Shown: positions 1 to 8,182, counted from the first letter of the stretch. The stretch: 64,000 bases of DNA from Streptomyces sp. ITFR-16 (GCF_031844705.1 NZ_CP134609.1:7750001-7814000), one strand, 5' to 3'. The notes: a model not told the origin generated them from the sequence alone. Made by a program: numbers and translations.

Positions 1-266
1 GCTGCCCCTGCCGGGGAAGCACCGCGAGGCTTCCCCCGTCACGCAGCTCCCTCGTCGCCGCACCGGCCGCAGCGGGGCCCTCCCCGACCAGTGCGGGAAG
101 CCAGCCCGCGTCGATCTGATCGACCTCGCCCGCGCAGGCCAGCAGCTGCCCGTTCCTGTCGGTCAGGAGAACGGTCTTGGCGTTGGCGTCCTTCTCCAGG
201 CGAACGACGGTCCCCACCAGCTCCTTGATCTCATCGCTGAAGACGTCGTCGTGCATCGTGGTCATG
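1..266 (-). CDS. Roadblock/LC7 (MglB-like) protein, truncated by window edge
   Basis: The reverse strand encodes MTTMHDDVFSDEIKELVG followed by VLLTDRNGQLLACAGEVDQ and an alternating alpha/beta pattern typical of the roadblock/LC7 fold. This fold is used by MglB-type proteins that pair with small Ras-like GTPases, and by Streptomyces conservon (Cvn) B proteins. About 88 residues are visible and the C-terminus runs off the window. The start at 266 is preceded by a weak AGAAAGA; an in-frame ATG at 257 is possible. The partner GTPase would lie outside the window, so the cellular role is inference. The fold call is fairly confident. Confidence 0.7.
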
Positions 267-356
267 GCGCATCTTTCTGAGAGCGGCGAGCGGACGGGCC
301 GGGGCAACGCCGGCACGCACACCTTATGACCGCACATCACTCCACGTGTTCGATCT

Positions 357-373
357 GTCACCTAAAGTGTGAC
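357..373. repeat. Imperfect operator-like inverted repeat GTCAC-N7-GTGAC
   Basis: GTCAC (357-361) and GTGAC (369-373) face each other with a 7-base gap, in the intergenic region between the roadblock gene and the small protein at 559. It resembles the GTCACC-N9-GGTGAC sites but has different spacing, so it may be a half-related or chance site. Confidence 0.25.
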
Positions 374-464
374 CCTTCTTCACGCTCCGAGGGGATTCCC
401 GAACGGGGATTGACGCTCGCCGAGCGGGAGTTCCGCGCCTCAGGCGCGACTGCGGGGCCACTCG

Positions 465-493
465 CCGCGTCACCGGCTTGACAGGTGACGCGG
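465..493. promoter_or_regulatory. Candidate CGNR-regulator operator, site 1
   Basis: Perfect 10-bp inverted repeat CCGCGTCACC / GGTGACGCGG separated by the nine bases GGCTTGACA. The core (469-489) matches three other intergenic sites in this window in arms, spacing and spacer (consensus spacer NNYTTRACM). A TTGACA that could serve as a -35 box lies in the spacer (478-483), so occupancy would cover the promoter of the gene at 559. The role as operator is inference from recurrence. Confidence 0.6.
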
Positions 494-558
494 GGCGGGG
501 CAAGCTCGAATCACCCAAGCGGTACGGCACATCCGCATCGAGCGAGCGGAGATCCACG

Positions 559-747
559 ATGAAGACCGAAGGCATGACGGACGGTGCCGCAGTGGCACGA
601 CACGCCCGCTTCGGGCAGTTGCCCGAGCGCGTCAGGTCCGAGGACATGGTCGAGGTGAAAGTCGCCGCTCCGGCCGACGGGGCAAGCGATCGCTACAACC
701 CCGAGGGCGCGTGGAACCACTACTCCTGTCTCGCCCTCGACCTCTGA
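559..747 (+). CDS. Small conserved hypothetical protein
   Basis: 62-residue protein starting MKTEGMTDGAAVARHARFG and ending in HYSCLALDL. A GGAG lies 6 bases before the ATG, which favours this start over the longer frame from 478, because the longer one would include the palindrome at 465-493. It has no signal peptide or membrane segment. The motif ARHARFG resembles ARHAEFG in another small protein at 52769. Function unknown. It sits directly downstream of operator site 1, so it may belong to the same regulon as the GMC oxidoreductase at 8183. Confidence 0.55.
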   Translation: MKTEGMTDGAAVARHARFGQLPERVRSEDMVEVKVAAPADGASDRYNPEGAWNHYSCLALDL

Positions 748-787
748 AGACCCGACTCCCACGAGCCGCACAGGGCCTCGGCCCGGC

Positions 788-1624
788 TCACACGGGGTTG
801 CGCCGCAGGAAGGCGAGGAGAGCGGCGGTGAGTTCTGCGGGTGCGTCTTCCTGGACGAGATGGCCCGCATCCGCGAGGGGTTCGAAGCGCGCCCCCGGGA
901 TGCGGGCGGCGAGCTCGCGTCCCTTCGCCACGGGAATCCAGGTGTCGTCCTCGCCCCAGCACACCAGTGTCGGGATGTCGATCTCGCCGTACCGGTCCTG
1001 CACCTCGTCGGTGTGGAGCTGGTCGGCCTGGGCGATCTGCCGGTAGAACGCCGCCTGGCCGAGGTCGTCGAGCCAGGGCCGGACGAGCCGGTCGAGGACG
1101 GCCGGGTGCAGCCCGGGGCTGCTGGCCGAACTCACGTACTCGCGCACCAGCGCCCGGTGCAGCGGGGGCGGCAGCTGCTCGAAGACCGCAAAGTGCGCGC
1201 CGACGAGACGGAAGAACGGCGACCCCCCAGGGCGCCAGGGCGACCGGGTCGACCAGAGCGAGAGCGCGGTAGCGGGCGCCGTGCAGCAGATGCGCCCGCA
1301 AGGAGACGGCCCCGCCGAAGTCGTGGGCGACCACAAGAGGTTCCTCCAGGCCCCAGTGGGCCAGGAGCGCGGTGAAGACCCTGCCCTGGGCGGCCAGCGA
1401 GACATCCTGGCCGGCGGACTTCTCCGATGCTCCGTAACCGGGCATGTCCCACACGAACACCTCGTGGTGGCGGGCGAGCGAGCGGGCGATGCCGCGCCAG
1501 ACATACGAGGAGAAGGGGTGCCGTGGAGGAGGACGACCGGATCCCGGCCGCGTTCTCCGAGCCTTTCCCAGCGGACCTCGCCGGACGTGCTCCGGAATGT
1601 CTTGGTCAGCTGCCATTCAGTCAC
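788..1624 (-). pseudogene. Alpha/beta hydrolase with two compensating frameshifts
   Basis: Read in three pieces, the product is a 278-residue alpha/beta hydrolase: VVLLHGTP (oxyanion loop), then SSYVWRGIARSLARHHEVF and VVAHDFGGA (nucleophile Asp) in another frame, then WGEDDTW and DAGHLVQED (acid and His) back in the first. Asp at the nucleophile points to haloalkane dehalogenase or epoxide hydrolase relatives. The frame changes fall in homopolymers: a GGGG run at 1515-1518 that needs five, and a CCCCCC run at 1223-1228 that needs five. The start is GTG at 1624 with AGAGGA upstream. This is either a decayed gene or two base-calling errors, and the well-kept codons around both sites favour error. 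Confidence 0.7.
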
Positions 1625-1666
1625 GGGTGCTGTTCCTCTCGGTGATGCCTGCGGGCACGCCTCACG

Positions 1667-2440
1667 TCACACGGGCGGCATCAGGTCGCTCTCGCTGACG
1701 GTGTACGTCAGCTGGGGGTAGACGAAGTCCGTTTCATGGTTCTCACGGCGCCGCATTCGGTAGAACTCGCGGCTCTGGTGGTCGTCGGCCGATACGAGGC
1801 GCGCCCCCTGCGGGAGGTACGCGTCTCCATCGCGAAACCGTACAAAGGTTTTTGACGTTCGAAACGTTATACCCAGCCATTGGTTGTCCGCCGTCAGGGC
1901 GGGCGCCTCCAGGACGATTCTGTGCTTGAATCTCCGATTCGAGGCAACGGAGAACGCGACGATTCCGTGGTGAGCGAGAGGGATCTCGAACCTCTCGCCG
2001 ACAGGATCTTTCGATTCGAAGATCAGCTTCCTCGGCGGGTTCACCTCGGGATGCTCGTAGCAGGAGAAGACGGCGATGAACGAGTCGTCGGCGAGATCGA
2101 GCGCCTGGTCGGAATGGCTGCCCATGGTCCTGTAGGCGTTCGTGTAGCTCTCGATGAGGGCATTGTTGAATCCGACCGAGAGCTCGGCACGCTCCTGAAC
2201 CTGTCGCGCCAGCCGTTCGTGCACCGCCCGGAAACGCTGCGCCGGGTTGCCGTATCGGGTAGTGGTGCGTACGAGAGGCACACCGCCCGCCTCGTCGATC
2301 CTGGTCAGGACGGCGCCGCGCCGGCCCTTTCCCGCGTCTTCCAGATGAGCCGACGCTGACAGCTCCGCGAAGAGGTTGTCCCCGCCCGGCAGAGCACACG
2401 AGATGATCCGTTCCGAGAACCTAGGCTCGGGGTGCACCAT
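1667..2440 (-). CDS. AlkB-like 2-oxoglutarate/Fe(II) dioxygenase
   Basis: 257 residues. The middle carries GSHSDQALDL (HxD iron ligands), then FEIPLAHHGIVAFSVASN, FKHRIVL (distal His) and WLGITFRTSKT, whose Arg would hold 2-oxoglutarate. This order matches the AlkB branch of the 2OG/Fe(II) oxygenase superfamily. The substrate is unknown; nucleic acid repair and small-molecule hydroxylation are both possible. The start at 2440 lies inside the end of the upstream dioxygenase gene (20-base overlap), which implies translational coupling. Base composition looks lower in GC than the neighbours, with AT-rich stretches around 1850-1880, so recent acquisition is plausible. Confidence 0.65.
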   Translation of the reverse strand: MVHPEPRFSERIISCALPGGDNLFAELSASAHLEDAGKGRRGAVLTRIDEAGGVPLVRTTTRYGNPAQRFRAVHERLARQVQERAELSVGFNNALIESYTNAYRTMGSHSDQALDLADDSFIAVFSCYEHPEVNPPRKLIFESKDPVGERFEIPLAHHGIVAFSVASNRRFKHRIVLEAPALTADNQWLGITFRTSKTFVRFRDGDAYLPQGARLVSADDHQSREFYRMRRRENHETDFVYPQLTYTVSESDLMPPV

Positions 2441-3659
2441 AGTCTCCCGTATTCATGCTGAAGAGAATGTCGTCGCCGTAGTCGATGAACGACGAGGTCC
2501 TGTTCTCCTCGGCGTAGAGCCGGCGCAGCTCGTCCATGCCGGCCGGTGTGGGTGGCCCCAGCTTCACCAGGTCTCCGGCCATTTTGAGGAACGTGTGGCC
2601 GTGCTTGTGAACGGCCTCGGCGCTGGAACAGCGCACCACGTACCCCAGGCGGGTCGGGAGCATGGAGGCATCCAACGTCGAGGGCCGGATTTCGTGCGTG
2701 TACAGGCGGTTGGTCGACAGCGGCATGAAGAACACGGAGCCGGGATAGAGCGTCACCGTGAACTGCGCCGGGAGCGAGACCCCGTCGCGTTCTGCGGTCG
2801 GCTCCTTGAGGCGGAAATGGAGCCTGGTCAGCCCACTGGCACGCTTCACGCCGTAGTCGAAGGGGTCTTCGGCCAGGGGCCGCAGCTTGTCGAGCCCGTC
2901 ATAGAAGGTGCAGAAGGCCATGATGCCGTTGGCGGGCATGTCCTTGGTCTTGTCCGCATGGGCCGAGATCCTGGCCTTGGACTGCTTGCGCTCGGGTGTG
3001 GCTCGGGTGTTGTGGTAGATCTGCGCGAGGACGTGATTCAGCGGCGCGTGGTTCCGGAAGACGGACGCGGCCTCGCGGTTGAGATCCTCGACGATGCGCG
3101 TGTCGGTCTGACGAAAGCCCTCGGTCGGACCCGAAAGATTCGTCGAGCAGCGCAGCAGGCGGAAATGCAGCTCGTCACCGTTCTGTGTGACCGGCGTCAG
3201 ATAGATCCCGCTGCGGTGGGCTGTTCCCGGCTTGGTGGATTCCGTGAGGGACTGGAATGTGTGCTCCGCGCTGATCCGTCCGAAGTGGTCGTCACGGAGG
3301 TCGAAGAAGCGTCGGTAGTACACGCCCGCACCGTGTACGTGGACGGGAACGCGGCCGAGGCCGATGACGGGCCACGCTCCGTCGGCATCCTCGCGGTATC
3401 CGTGTGACAGCTCCCGTACCACGAATATGCGCTCGGCCGAACGCAGTTGGTGGCCGCTGATCGCGGATATGTCGCCACACAGATAGACCGTCTTCCGCGT
3501 GAGGTCGGCCGAACCAGAGGCAAGGTCCTCCGGCGTGACGGTGGCCCCGAAGAAGTCCCTGGCCAAATCGGCCATTTCACCGTCCAGCAACGCGGAAGGC
3601 ACAACCAAAGCGGTGCCCGCATCCTCGATACGCGCTTCTGCCGGCTCTGTCGTGTACAT
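2421..3659 (-). CDS. 2-oxoglutarate/Fe(II) oxygenase-like protein
   Basis: 412 residues from the ATG at 3659 (MYTTEPAEARIED); a longer start at 3734 is possible but adds a low-complexity leader. The C-terminal half has ISAHADKTKD (HxD), GSVFFMPLSTNRLYTHEI (His) and LPTRLGYVVRCS (Arg), the metal and 2OG ligand pattern of 2OG/Fe(II) oxygenases. The N-terminal 200 residues match nothing I recognise and may select the substrate. It overlaps the next dioxygenase gene by 20 bases, so the two are probably made together and may act in sequence or as a complex. The family call is moderately sure; the function is unknown. Confidence 0.6.
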   Translation of the reverse strand: MYTTEPAEARIEDAGTALVVPSALLDGEMADLARDFFGATVTPEDLASGSADLTRKTVYLCGDISAISGHQLRSAERIFVVRELSHGYREDADGAWPVIGLGRVPVHVHGAGVYYRRFFDLRDDHFGRISAEHTFQSLTESTKPGTAHRSGIYLTPVTQNGDELHFRLLRCSTNLSGPTEGFRQTDTRIVEDLNREAASVFRNHAPLNHVLAQIYHNTRATPERKQSKARISAHADKTKDMPANGIMAFCTFYDGLDKLRPLAEDPFDYGVKRASGLTRLHFRLKEPTAERDGVSLPAQFTVTLYPGSVFFMPLSTNRLYTHEIRPSTLDASMLPTRLGYVVRCSSAEAVHKHGHTFLKMAGDLVKLGPPTPAGMDELRRLYAEENRTSSFIDYGDDILFSMNTGDYGAPRA

Positions 3660-3836
3660 CAAACCGCACCTGCCATTCGCAGATCTTGACGGATTTCCCA
3701 ACCGTGAACATGGCAACGGCCCGCGCTCTTTCATGTGCGCGTGAAGCGCAGAGGAAAGGAGACGGACCGTTGAGCCTTGATGCTCTCATGGGGCTCGACA
3801 GCGGGCAACGGCGTTCTGCCGTAGGGGCGGTACGGG

Positions 3837-4898
3837 TCAGAGACGGTCCGCATCGACGACGGCCCGGGCGAACGCTGTGGGCGCCTCCTGCGGCAGGTTG
3901 TGGCCGACGCCCGCCAGCGTCCGATGCGCGTACGGGCCCGTGAAACGGTCACGGTACGAGGTGCCCTCGCCCGGCGCCGTGAACGGGTCGCGCTCCGCGT
4001 CGAGGGCGACGGTCGGCACGCTGATCGTCGGCCTCGCGAACAGCAGCTTCTCGTAACGGTCGTAGCGGTGCTCACCCTCGGCGAGACCGAGCCGCCAGCG
4101 GTAGTTGTGGATGACGATCGCGGGATAGTCGGGATTCTCGAAGGCGGCGGCGGTGCGGGCGAACGTGGCGTCGTCGAAGTCCCAGGTGGGGGAGACGGTG
4201 TCCCAGACGAGCCTGCACAGGTCCGGCCGGTGGTCCTTGTCCTCCATGGCCAGGCGCCCGCGCTCGGTGGCGAAGTAGTACTGGTACCACCAGGTGTGCT
4301 CGGCCGCCGGCTCCAGAGGCGTCTGCTGAGCCTCCACATCGGTGATGAGGTAGCCGCTCACCGAGACCAGCGCCTTGACGCGCTCGGGCCACAGCGCCGC
4401 GATGATGTCGGCCGTACGCGATCCCCAGTCGAAACCGGCCAGCACCGCCTTCTCGATCTTGAGTGCGTCCATCAGCGCGATGATGTCGAGGGCGACCGCC
4501 GACTGCTGGGCGTTGCGGAACGTCCTGGGCGAGAGGAAGTGCGTCGTACCGTGACCGCGCAGGAAGGGGACGATCACGCGGTAGCCCCGCGCCGCGAGCA
4601 GGGGAGCCACGTCGACGTAGCTGTGGATGTCATACGGCCAGCCGTGGAGACAGATCACCACGGGGCCGTGGGCGGGACCGGCCTCGGCGTAGCCGACGTT
4701 CAGCAGTCCGGCCCTGACCTGCTTCACCCTGCTGAAGGATGTGTGCGTGCCGGCTGCCGGGTCGGCGGAGGCGGACGCCGAACCGGCCCCGGCCTTCCGG
4801 GTGGCAGCCGCGGCGTTCTGCGGACCGGTGAGCGAGACTGCGGCGGCCGCACTCGTGCCCAGGCCGACGGCCGTGCCGAAGGTACGCCTGTCGATCAT
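3837..4898 (-). CDS. Tat-exported epoxide-hydrolase-like alpha/beta hydrolase
   Basis: 353 residues. The N-terminus MIDRRTFGTAVGLG plus an Ala-rich hydrophobic stretch is a twin-arginine signal, so the folded enzyme is probably exported. The mature part has CLHGWP (oxyanion loop), LAGFDWGSRTADII with Asp as nucleophile, and GVGHNLPQE (catalytic His), the epoxide hydrolase/haloalkane dehalogenase arrangement. The ATG at 4898 has GGAGGA 6 bases upstream. It stands alone, transcribed toward the flanking dioxygenases and separated from them by about 180 bases. The substrate cannot be told from sequence; esterase activity is unlikely with Asp in place of Ser. Confidence 0.8.
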   Translation of the reverse strand: MIDRRTFGTAVGLGTSAAAAVSLTGPQNAAAATRKAGAGSASASADPAAGTHTSFSRVKQVRAGLLNVGYAEAGPAHGPVVICLHGWPYDIHSYVDVAPLLAARGYRVIVPFLRGHGTTHFLSPRTFRNAQQSAVALDIIALMDALKIEKAVLAGFDWGSRTADIIAALWPERVKALVSVSGYLITDVEAQQTPLEPAAEHTWWYQYYFATERGRLAMEDKDHRPDLCRLVWDTVSPTWDFDDATFARTAAAFENPDYPAIVIHNYRWRLGLAEGEHRYDRYEKLLFARPTISVPTVALDAERDPFTAPGEGTSYRDRFTGPYAHRTLAGVGHNLPQEAPTAFARAVVDADRL

Positions 4899-5012
4899 TG
4901 AAGTCCTCCGTGGTGCGGGTCGTATGCCGTGATGACGCTGACGCCCGGGGGCTGTGCGCCGAGTCGTGGAGTCTGCGGAGTGCGGGGGCCGGGGAGTGCG
5001 TCCGGGCCAGGG

Positions 5013-6244
5013 TCAGACCATGGGGCTGACAGGCCGTTCGTCGCCGACCAGTGCCCGCCCGTACATCTCCCGGGCGAGACCGGGGTTCAGCGTGGGGTGC
5101 CGGGCCGCCGTCTCGATGTCGCGCCAGTAGCGCTGGATGACCCGGGTCCGGGCGAAGCTGCCCGCGCCGCTCACCGTGAGCAGCAGCTGTACCGCCTGCC
5201 GCAGACAGGTGGAGGCGTGGCCCACGTCCATGCGCACCCGGGCCCGGTCGAGAAGGGTCGGGGCGTCGTCCGTCGGCGCCGCTGCCGTGTCGACCGCTTC
5301 GGCGGACCGCATGAGGTGGAGGTGGGCCGAGTCGATCAGTGTGGCCGCGTCGGCAAGTGCGGCCTGGACGCTGGGGGAGTCGGCCAGGCGCCCGTGGAGG
5401 GACATGGCCATGGGCTTCCCGCTGTCGACGGTCTCCATCGTCAGCCGGAAGATCGCGCGTGCGGCCCCGAGTGCGGGGGCCAGGGACGTCAGGGTGAGCG
5501 ATCCCGGCGGGACGCGGTACAGCGGTTCGCCGGTCCGGGGCCGCTCGCCATCACGTCGGAGAAGCCCCGGATCCTGTCGTACGGGACGAACACTCGGTCG
5601 GCGACGAGTGTGTCGCTTCCGGTGCCGCGCATGCCGGCCATGTCCCAGGTGGCCGAGGTGGTCAGGCCCCCGACGGGGACGAGCGCGACACCCGGGCCGC
5701 CGGGCCCGCTGTCGCCGTGCCGGGTCCGAGGCACCCCGAGCACACCCCACTCCGCGTGATGGCAGCCGGATGCCCATGGCCACCGGCCCGAGACCAGAAG
5801 CCCGCCCTCGACAGGCTCGGCCGTGGCCCCCGCACCGCTGAACACACCGCACATGGGAACGTCCGGGCTCTCGCCCCAGAGGTCGGAACGGGCCTTGTCG
5901 CCGAAGGACGCGGCGATCTGCTGGGCGCCGTACGAGAGCATGACGATCCACGCGCTGGAGGGGCAGGCCAGGGCGATCTCGGCCAGTACGTCGACGCAGC
6001 CGGTGACGGGGAGTTCGTGTCCGCCGAGACTCTTGGGCACACCGAGGCGGAACATGCCCGCCTCGCGCAGGGCCTGCGCGGTCGCGTGGGTGAGCCGGCT
6101 CTCCCGCTCGGCGGTGTCCGCGTCCCGCAGCAGCACGGGCGAGACGGCGCGGGCCGCCTCGACGAGCGCGAGGGCCGGGTCCACGGGCGGAGTGCCCACC
6201 CGGGGGGTCGGCTGCTCTGTGCCAGGGGTTAACTGATCGTCCAT
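5013..6244 (-). pseudogene. Acyl-CoA dehydrogenase-fold flavin monooxygenase, one frameshift
   Basis: The product would be about 410 residues, starting MDDQLTPGTEQPT at 6244 with GGAG upstream. The N-terminal part shows LREAGMFRLGVPKSLGG, ACPSSAWIVM and WDMAGMRGTGSDTLV, typical of the HsaA/DszC-type flavin-dependent hydroxylases of the acyl-CoA dehydrogenase superfamily. The C-terminal helical domain (PLYRVPPGSL to YGRALVGDERPV) continues in another frame. The break is at the GGGG run 5537-5540, where one more G restores a continuous protein. Such enzymes need a separate flavin reductase, which is not in the window. It is either a recent pseudogene or a homopolymer base-calling error. Confidence 0.7.
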
Positions 6245-6395
6245 GGGCGGGCTCCAGCCTTCGGTCAGCGATCCGAACGTCACACACATACATGCACACC
6301 TGGGTGACCGTCATGCGCGGCGCGCGGCGCCGAAAGGCATGCGGCCCAGCCGGCGCCGAGTAGCTGCTCGGGGTTCATGGGACGGCTCAACGAGC

Positions 6396-6416
6396 GTTAC
6401 TGGTTGAGGTGGTGAC
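6396..6416. promoter_or_regulatory. Degenerate copy of the GTCACC-N9-GGTGAC site
   Basis: The right arm GGTGAC is exact and the left arm GTTACT has two mismatches, with a 9-base spacer. It lies exactly 42 bp (about four helical turns) from the perfect site at 6438-6458, as expected for a cooperative auxiliary site. On its own it could be chance. Confidence 0.3.
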
Positions 6417-6435
6417 GCAATCATGGCAGCTTTTG

Positions 6436-6460
6436 CCGTCACCGGTCAAGACGGTGACGA
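6436..6460. promoter_or_regulatory. Candidate CGNR-regulator operator, site 4
   Basis: CGTCACC and GGTGACG flank the nine bases GGTCAAGAC. Read on the reverse strand, the spacer is GTCTTGACC, which fits the NNYTTRACM spacer of the other sites. It lies about 200 bases upstream of the flavin monooxygenase start (6244, reverse strand) and upstream of the forward genes at 6577 and 6958, so its target is uncertain. The 330-base stretch 6245-6576 otherwise shows no convincing gene. Confidence 0.55.
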
Positions 6461-6576
6461 GTCTGTTTCCGGGAGCGCTGCGCGCCGTCGCCCCGCCGCA
6501 GAGGCGTGCGGCGGCGCGATGTATGGGGGGATCCGGGGAGGCCGGCCGTCATGCGAGAGTGGCAGCCCTGCTGAAC

Positions 6577-6816
6577 ATGGGGCATTGCCTCCGATCTCTG
6601 GGGAGTCCGGTCGTGTGCAAGCCACTGCCGTTCGCTGCGTGCCGCGAGATCGGGGAACCGGCTGTGGAGCACGCTCTGGGGGAGGGGGCCACGCTCTGTG
6701 GCATTCGCGAGAACCGTGTGACGGTGTACCGGCACCTGTTCCCCGCGAGTGGCACGGGAAGATGTCCGACGTGCGTGACGAGAGCGGGGGCGGCCGGCGA
6801 CACTGCCGCGCCGTGA
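6577..6816 (+). CDS. Small hypothetical protein with C-terminal cysteine pair
   Basis: About 79 residues from the ATG at 6577 (MGHCLRSLGSPVVCK). The open frame extends further upstream and a GTG near 6613 is also possible. The segment GATLCGIRENRVTVYRHLF followed by GRCPTCVTRA looks like a conserved small domain, with CPTC able to bind zinc or form a disulphide. There is no strong ribosome binding site, so the start is unsure. I do not recognise a named family, and a non-coding reading remains possible. Confidence 0.4.
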   Translation: MGHCLRSLGSPVVCKPLPFAACREIGEPAVEHALGEGATLCGIRENRVTVYRHLFPASGTGRCPTCVTRAGAAGDTAAP

Positions 6817-6957
6817 GTCAGGGGCCGGATCCCGCTTCAGGCGCACGCACTCAGAACTTCGGCACCTCCGGCTGTCGAGGACGCGGCACCGGCTCCGTCC
6901 CAGGGGTACAAGGAGCAGGAAGACAGACCTGCTCGACGAAGGAAGAAGGAGCACCCC

Positions 6958-7398
6958 GTGGCGATTCGGCGGATGGACAACGTGGCCATCGTTGTGGACG
7001 ACCTGGAGGCTTCCGTCGCCTTCTTCGCCGAGCTCGGCATGGAGCTGGAAGGTGAAGCGCAGATTGCGGGGGCCTGCCCGGATCGGATGCTCGGCCTCGA
7101 CGGGGTTCGCAGCGCCATCGCGATGATGCGCACCCCGGACGGCGACGGAAAGCTGGAGCTCACGAAGTTCCACGCCCCCGAGGCGGTCACTGCCGGACCG
7201 CTCAACCCGCCGCCCCACACGCTGGGCCTGCACCGCGTCATGTTCGCCGTCGACGACATCGATGACACGATCGCCCGTCTGCGCGGCCACGGCGCCGAAC
7301 TCCTCGGCGAGGTGGCGCAGTACGAGAACGCCTACCGGCTCTGCAATCTTCGCGGCCCGTCGGGCATCATCGTCGCCCTGGCCGAACAGATCGGATAG
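6958..7398 (+). CDS. VOC family (glyoxalase/dioxygenase-fold) protein
   Basis: 146 residues starting at GTG 6958 with AAGGAG 6 bases upstream. AIRRMDNVAIVVDDLEAS and LHRVMFAVDDIDDTIARL are the two paired beta-alpha-beta-beta-beta modules of the vicinal oxygen chelate superfamily. The metal ligands are not obvious (no His at the first strand), so it may be a binding protein or a lyase-like member rather than a classical glyoxalase I. It stands alone, upstream of and convergent with the CGNR regulator gene. Confidence 0.85.
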   Translation: MAIRRMDNVAIVVDDLEASVAFFAELGMELEGEAQIAGACPDRMLGLDGVRSAIAMMRTPDGDGKLELTKFHAPEAVTAGPLNPPPHTLGLHRVMFAVDDIDDTIARLRGHGAELLGEVAQYENAYRLCNLRGPSGIIVALAEQIG

Positions 7399-7471
7399 GT
7401 CCCGGCACTTCGCCGGCCTCGGGCAGTGCGGACGCGGGGCGGCCGCCGAGCCGCGGTCGAGCGGGGTTCCG

Positions 7472-8038
7472 TCAGTGCGCGGCCGTGGCGGCGGGCGCGC
7501 TCTTCTTGCGGGCGCGGTAGGCGGCGGCCTTGATCTTGTTCCCGCACGAGTCCATGCCGCACCACTGTCGGCGCATCCCGCGGGAGCGGTCGATGTAGAC
7601 GCGGGTGCACTCCGGGTTGCCGCACTCCTTCATCAGCGGCACGTCCGGCCCGCTGAGCAGTTCGACCGCCAGTCGGGCGACCGTCGACAGCGCCTGCTCC
7701 GGTGTGGCCGCGGTCGCCCGCCCGGACTGGGTGAGCTGGGGGGTGGCGGAGGGCCTGCGCGCGGCCTGGTTCAGCATGCCGAGGGCGGCCTCGTCGAACG
7801 GGGCTCCGAGGCGGCGGTCCGTGACCAGCCGGTAGACGGCCTCCCGCACGGCTCTCGCCTGCTCCACGTCGCTCTCGTCACCGGGGGTGACCGTGTCGAC
7901 GACGCCGGACTCCAGGTACCACGCATCCAGTCGGTCCGGGGTCACGAACATCTCGAACCGCGCCGAACGGCGCGCGCGAAGGGTCGCGGCGAAGTCGAGG
8001 GCCGGGTTTCCGCAGACGAAGACATGGTTGAGGTTCAC
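7472..8038 (-). CDS. CGNR zinc-finger, ABATE-domain transcriptional regulator
   Basis: 188 residues from the GTG at 8038, which begins VNLNHVFVCGNPALDFAAT, the usual start of ABATE-domain proteins; a longer frame to 8101 would run over the palindrome at 8039-8059. The N-terminal ABATE domain is followed by a C-terminal zinc finger, KECGNPECTRVYIDRS then QWCGMDSCGNKIKAAAYR, whose cysteines bind zinc and whose basic tail binds DNA. The gene is divergent from the GMC oxidoreductase. A copy of the repeated palindrome begins one base upstream of the start codon, suggesting autorepression and possibly a leaderless message. Its ligand is unknown. Confidence 0.85.
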   Translation of the reverse strand: MNLNHVFVCGNPALDFAATLRARRSARFEMFVTPDRLDAWYLESGVVDTVTPGDESDVEQARAVREAVYRLVTDRRLGAPFDEAALGMLNQAARRPSATPQLTQSGRATAATPEQALSTVARLAVELLSGPDVPLMKECGNPECTRVYIDRSRGMRRQWCGMDSCGNKIKAAAYRARKKSAPAATAAH

Positions 8039-8059
8039 ATCACCATTTTGACAGGTGAC
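8039..8059. promoter_or_regulatory. Candidate CGNR-regulator operator, site 2
   Basis: ATCACC and GGTGAC flank ATTTTGACA (9 bases): five of six arm positions pair, and the spacer matches the NNYTTRACM consensus. It abuts the regulator's GTG start at 8038. On the reverse strand a CAAAAT (8050-8045) inside the site could be the -10 box of a leaderless promoter, so binding would shut off the regulator's own gene. Confidence 0.6.
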
Positions 8060-8114
8060 TGCCATGCGCGGCAAGGACTGGGGCGCGGGGCCCGCTGTCA
8101 CCCACCCTGCCTCC

Positions 8115-8144
8115 TTGACAGTGAGTGAGGGGCCGTGACAGCAT
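8115..8144 (+). promoter_or_regulatory. Candidate promoter of the GMC oxidoreductase gene
   Basis: TTGACA at 8115-8120, an 18-base spacer and CAGCAT at 8139-8144 form a plausible vegetative promoter. Transcription would begin near 8151, inside the palindrome at 8146-8166, the position expected for a repressor site. Confidence 0.45.
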
Positions 8145-8168
8145 CGTCACCACCTTAACCGGTGACGC
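8144..8168. promoter_or_regulatory. Candidate CGNR-regulator operator, site 3
   Basis: GTCACC (8146-8151) and GGTGAC (8161-8166) flank ACCTTAACC. It lies just downstream of the proposed -10 box and 17 bases before the GMC oxidoreductase start, 107 bp from site 2. Two matched sites in one divergent intergenic region are the strongest argument that the CGNR protein controls this promoter. Confidence 0.6.
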
Positions 8169-8182
8169 ATGAAAGGGATCTC

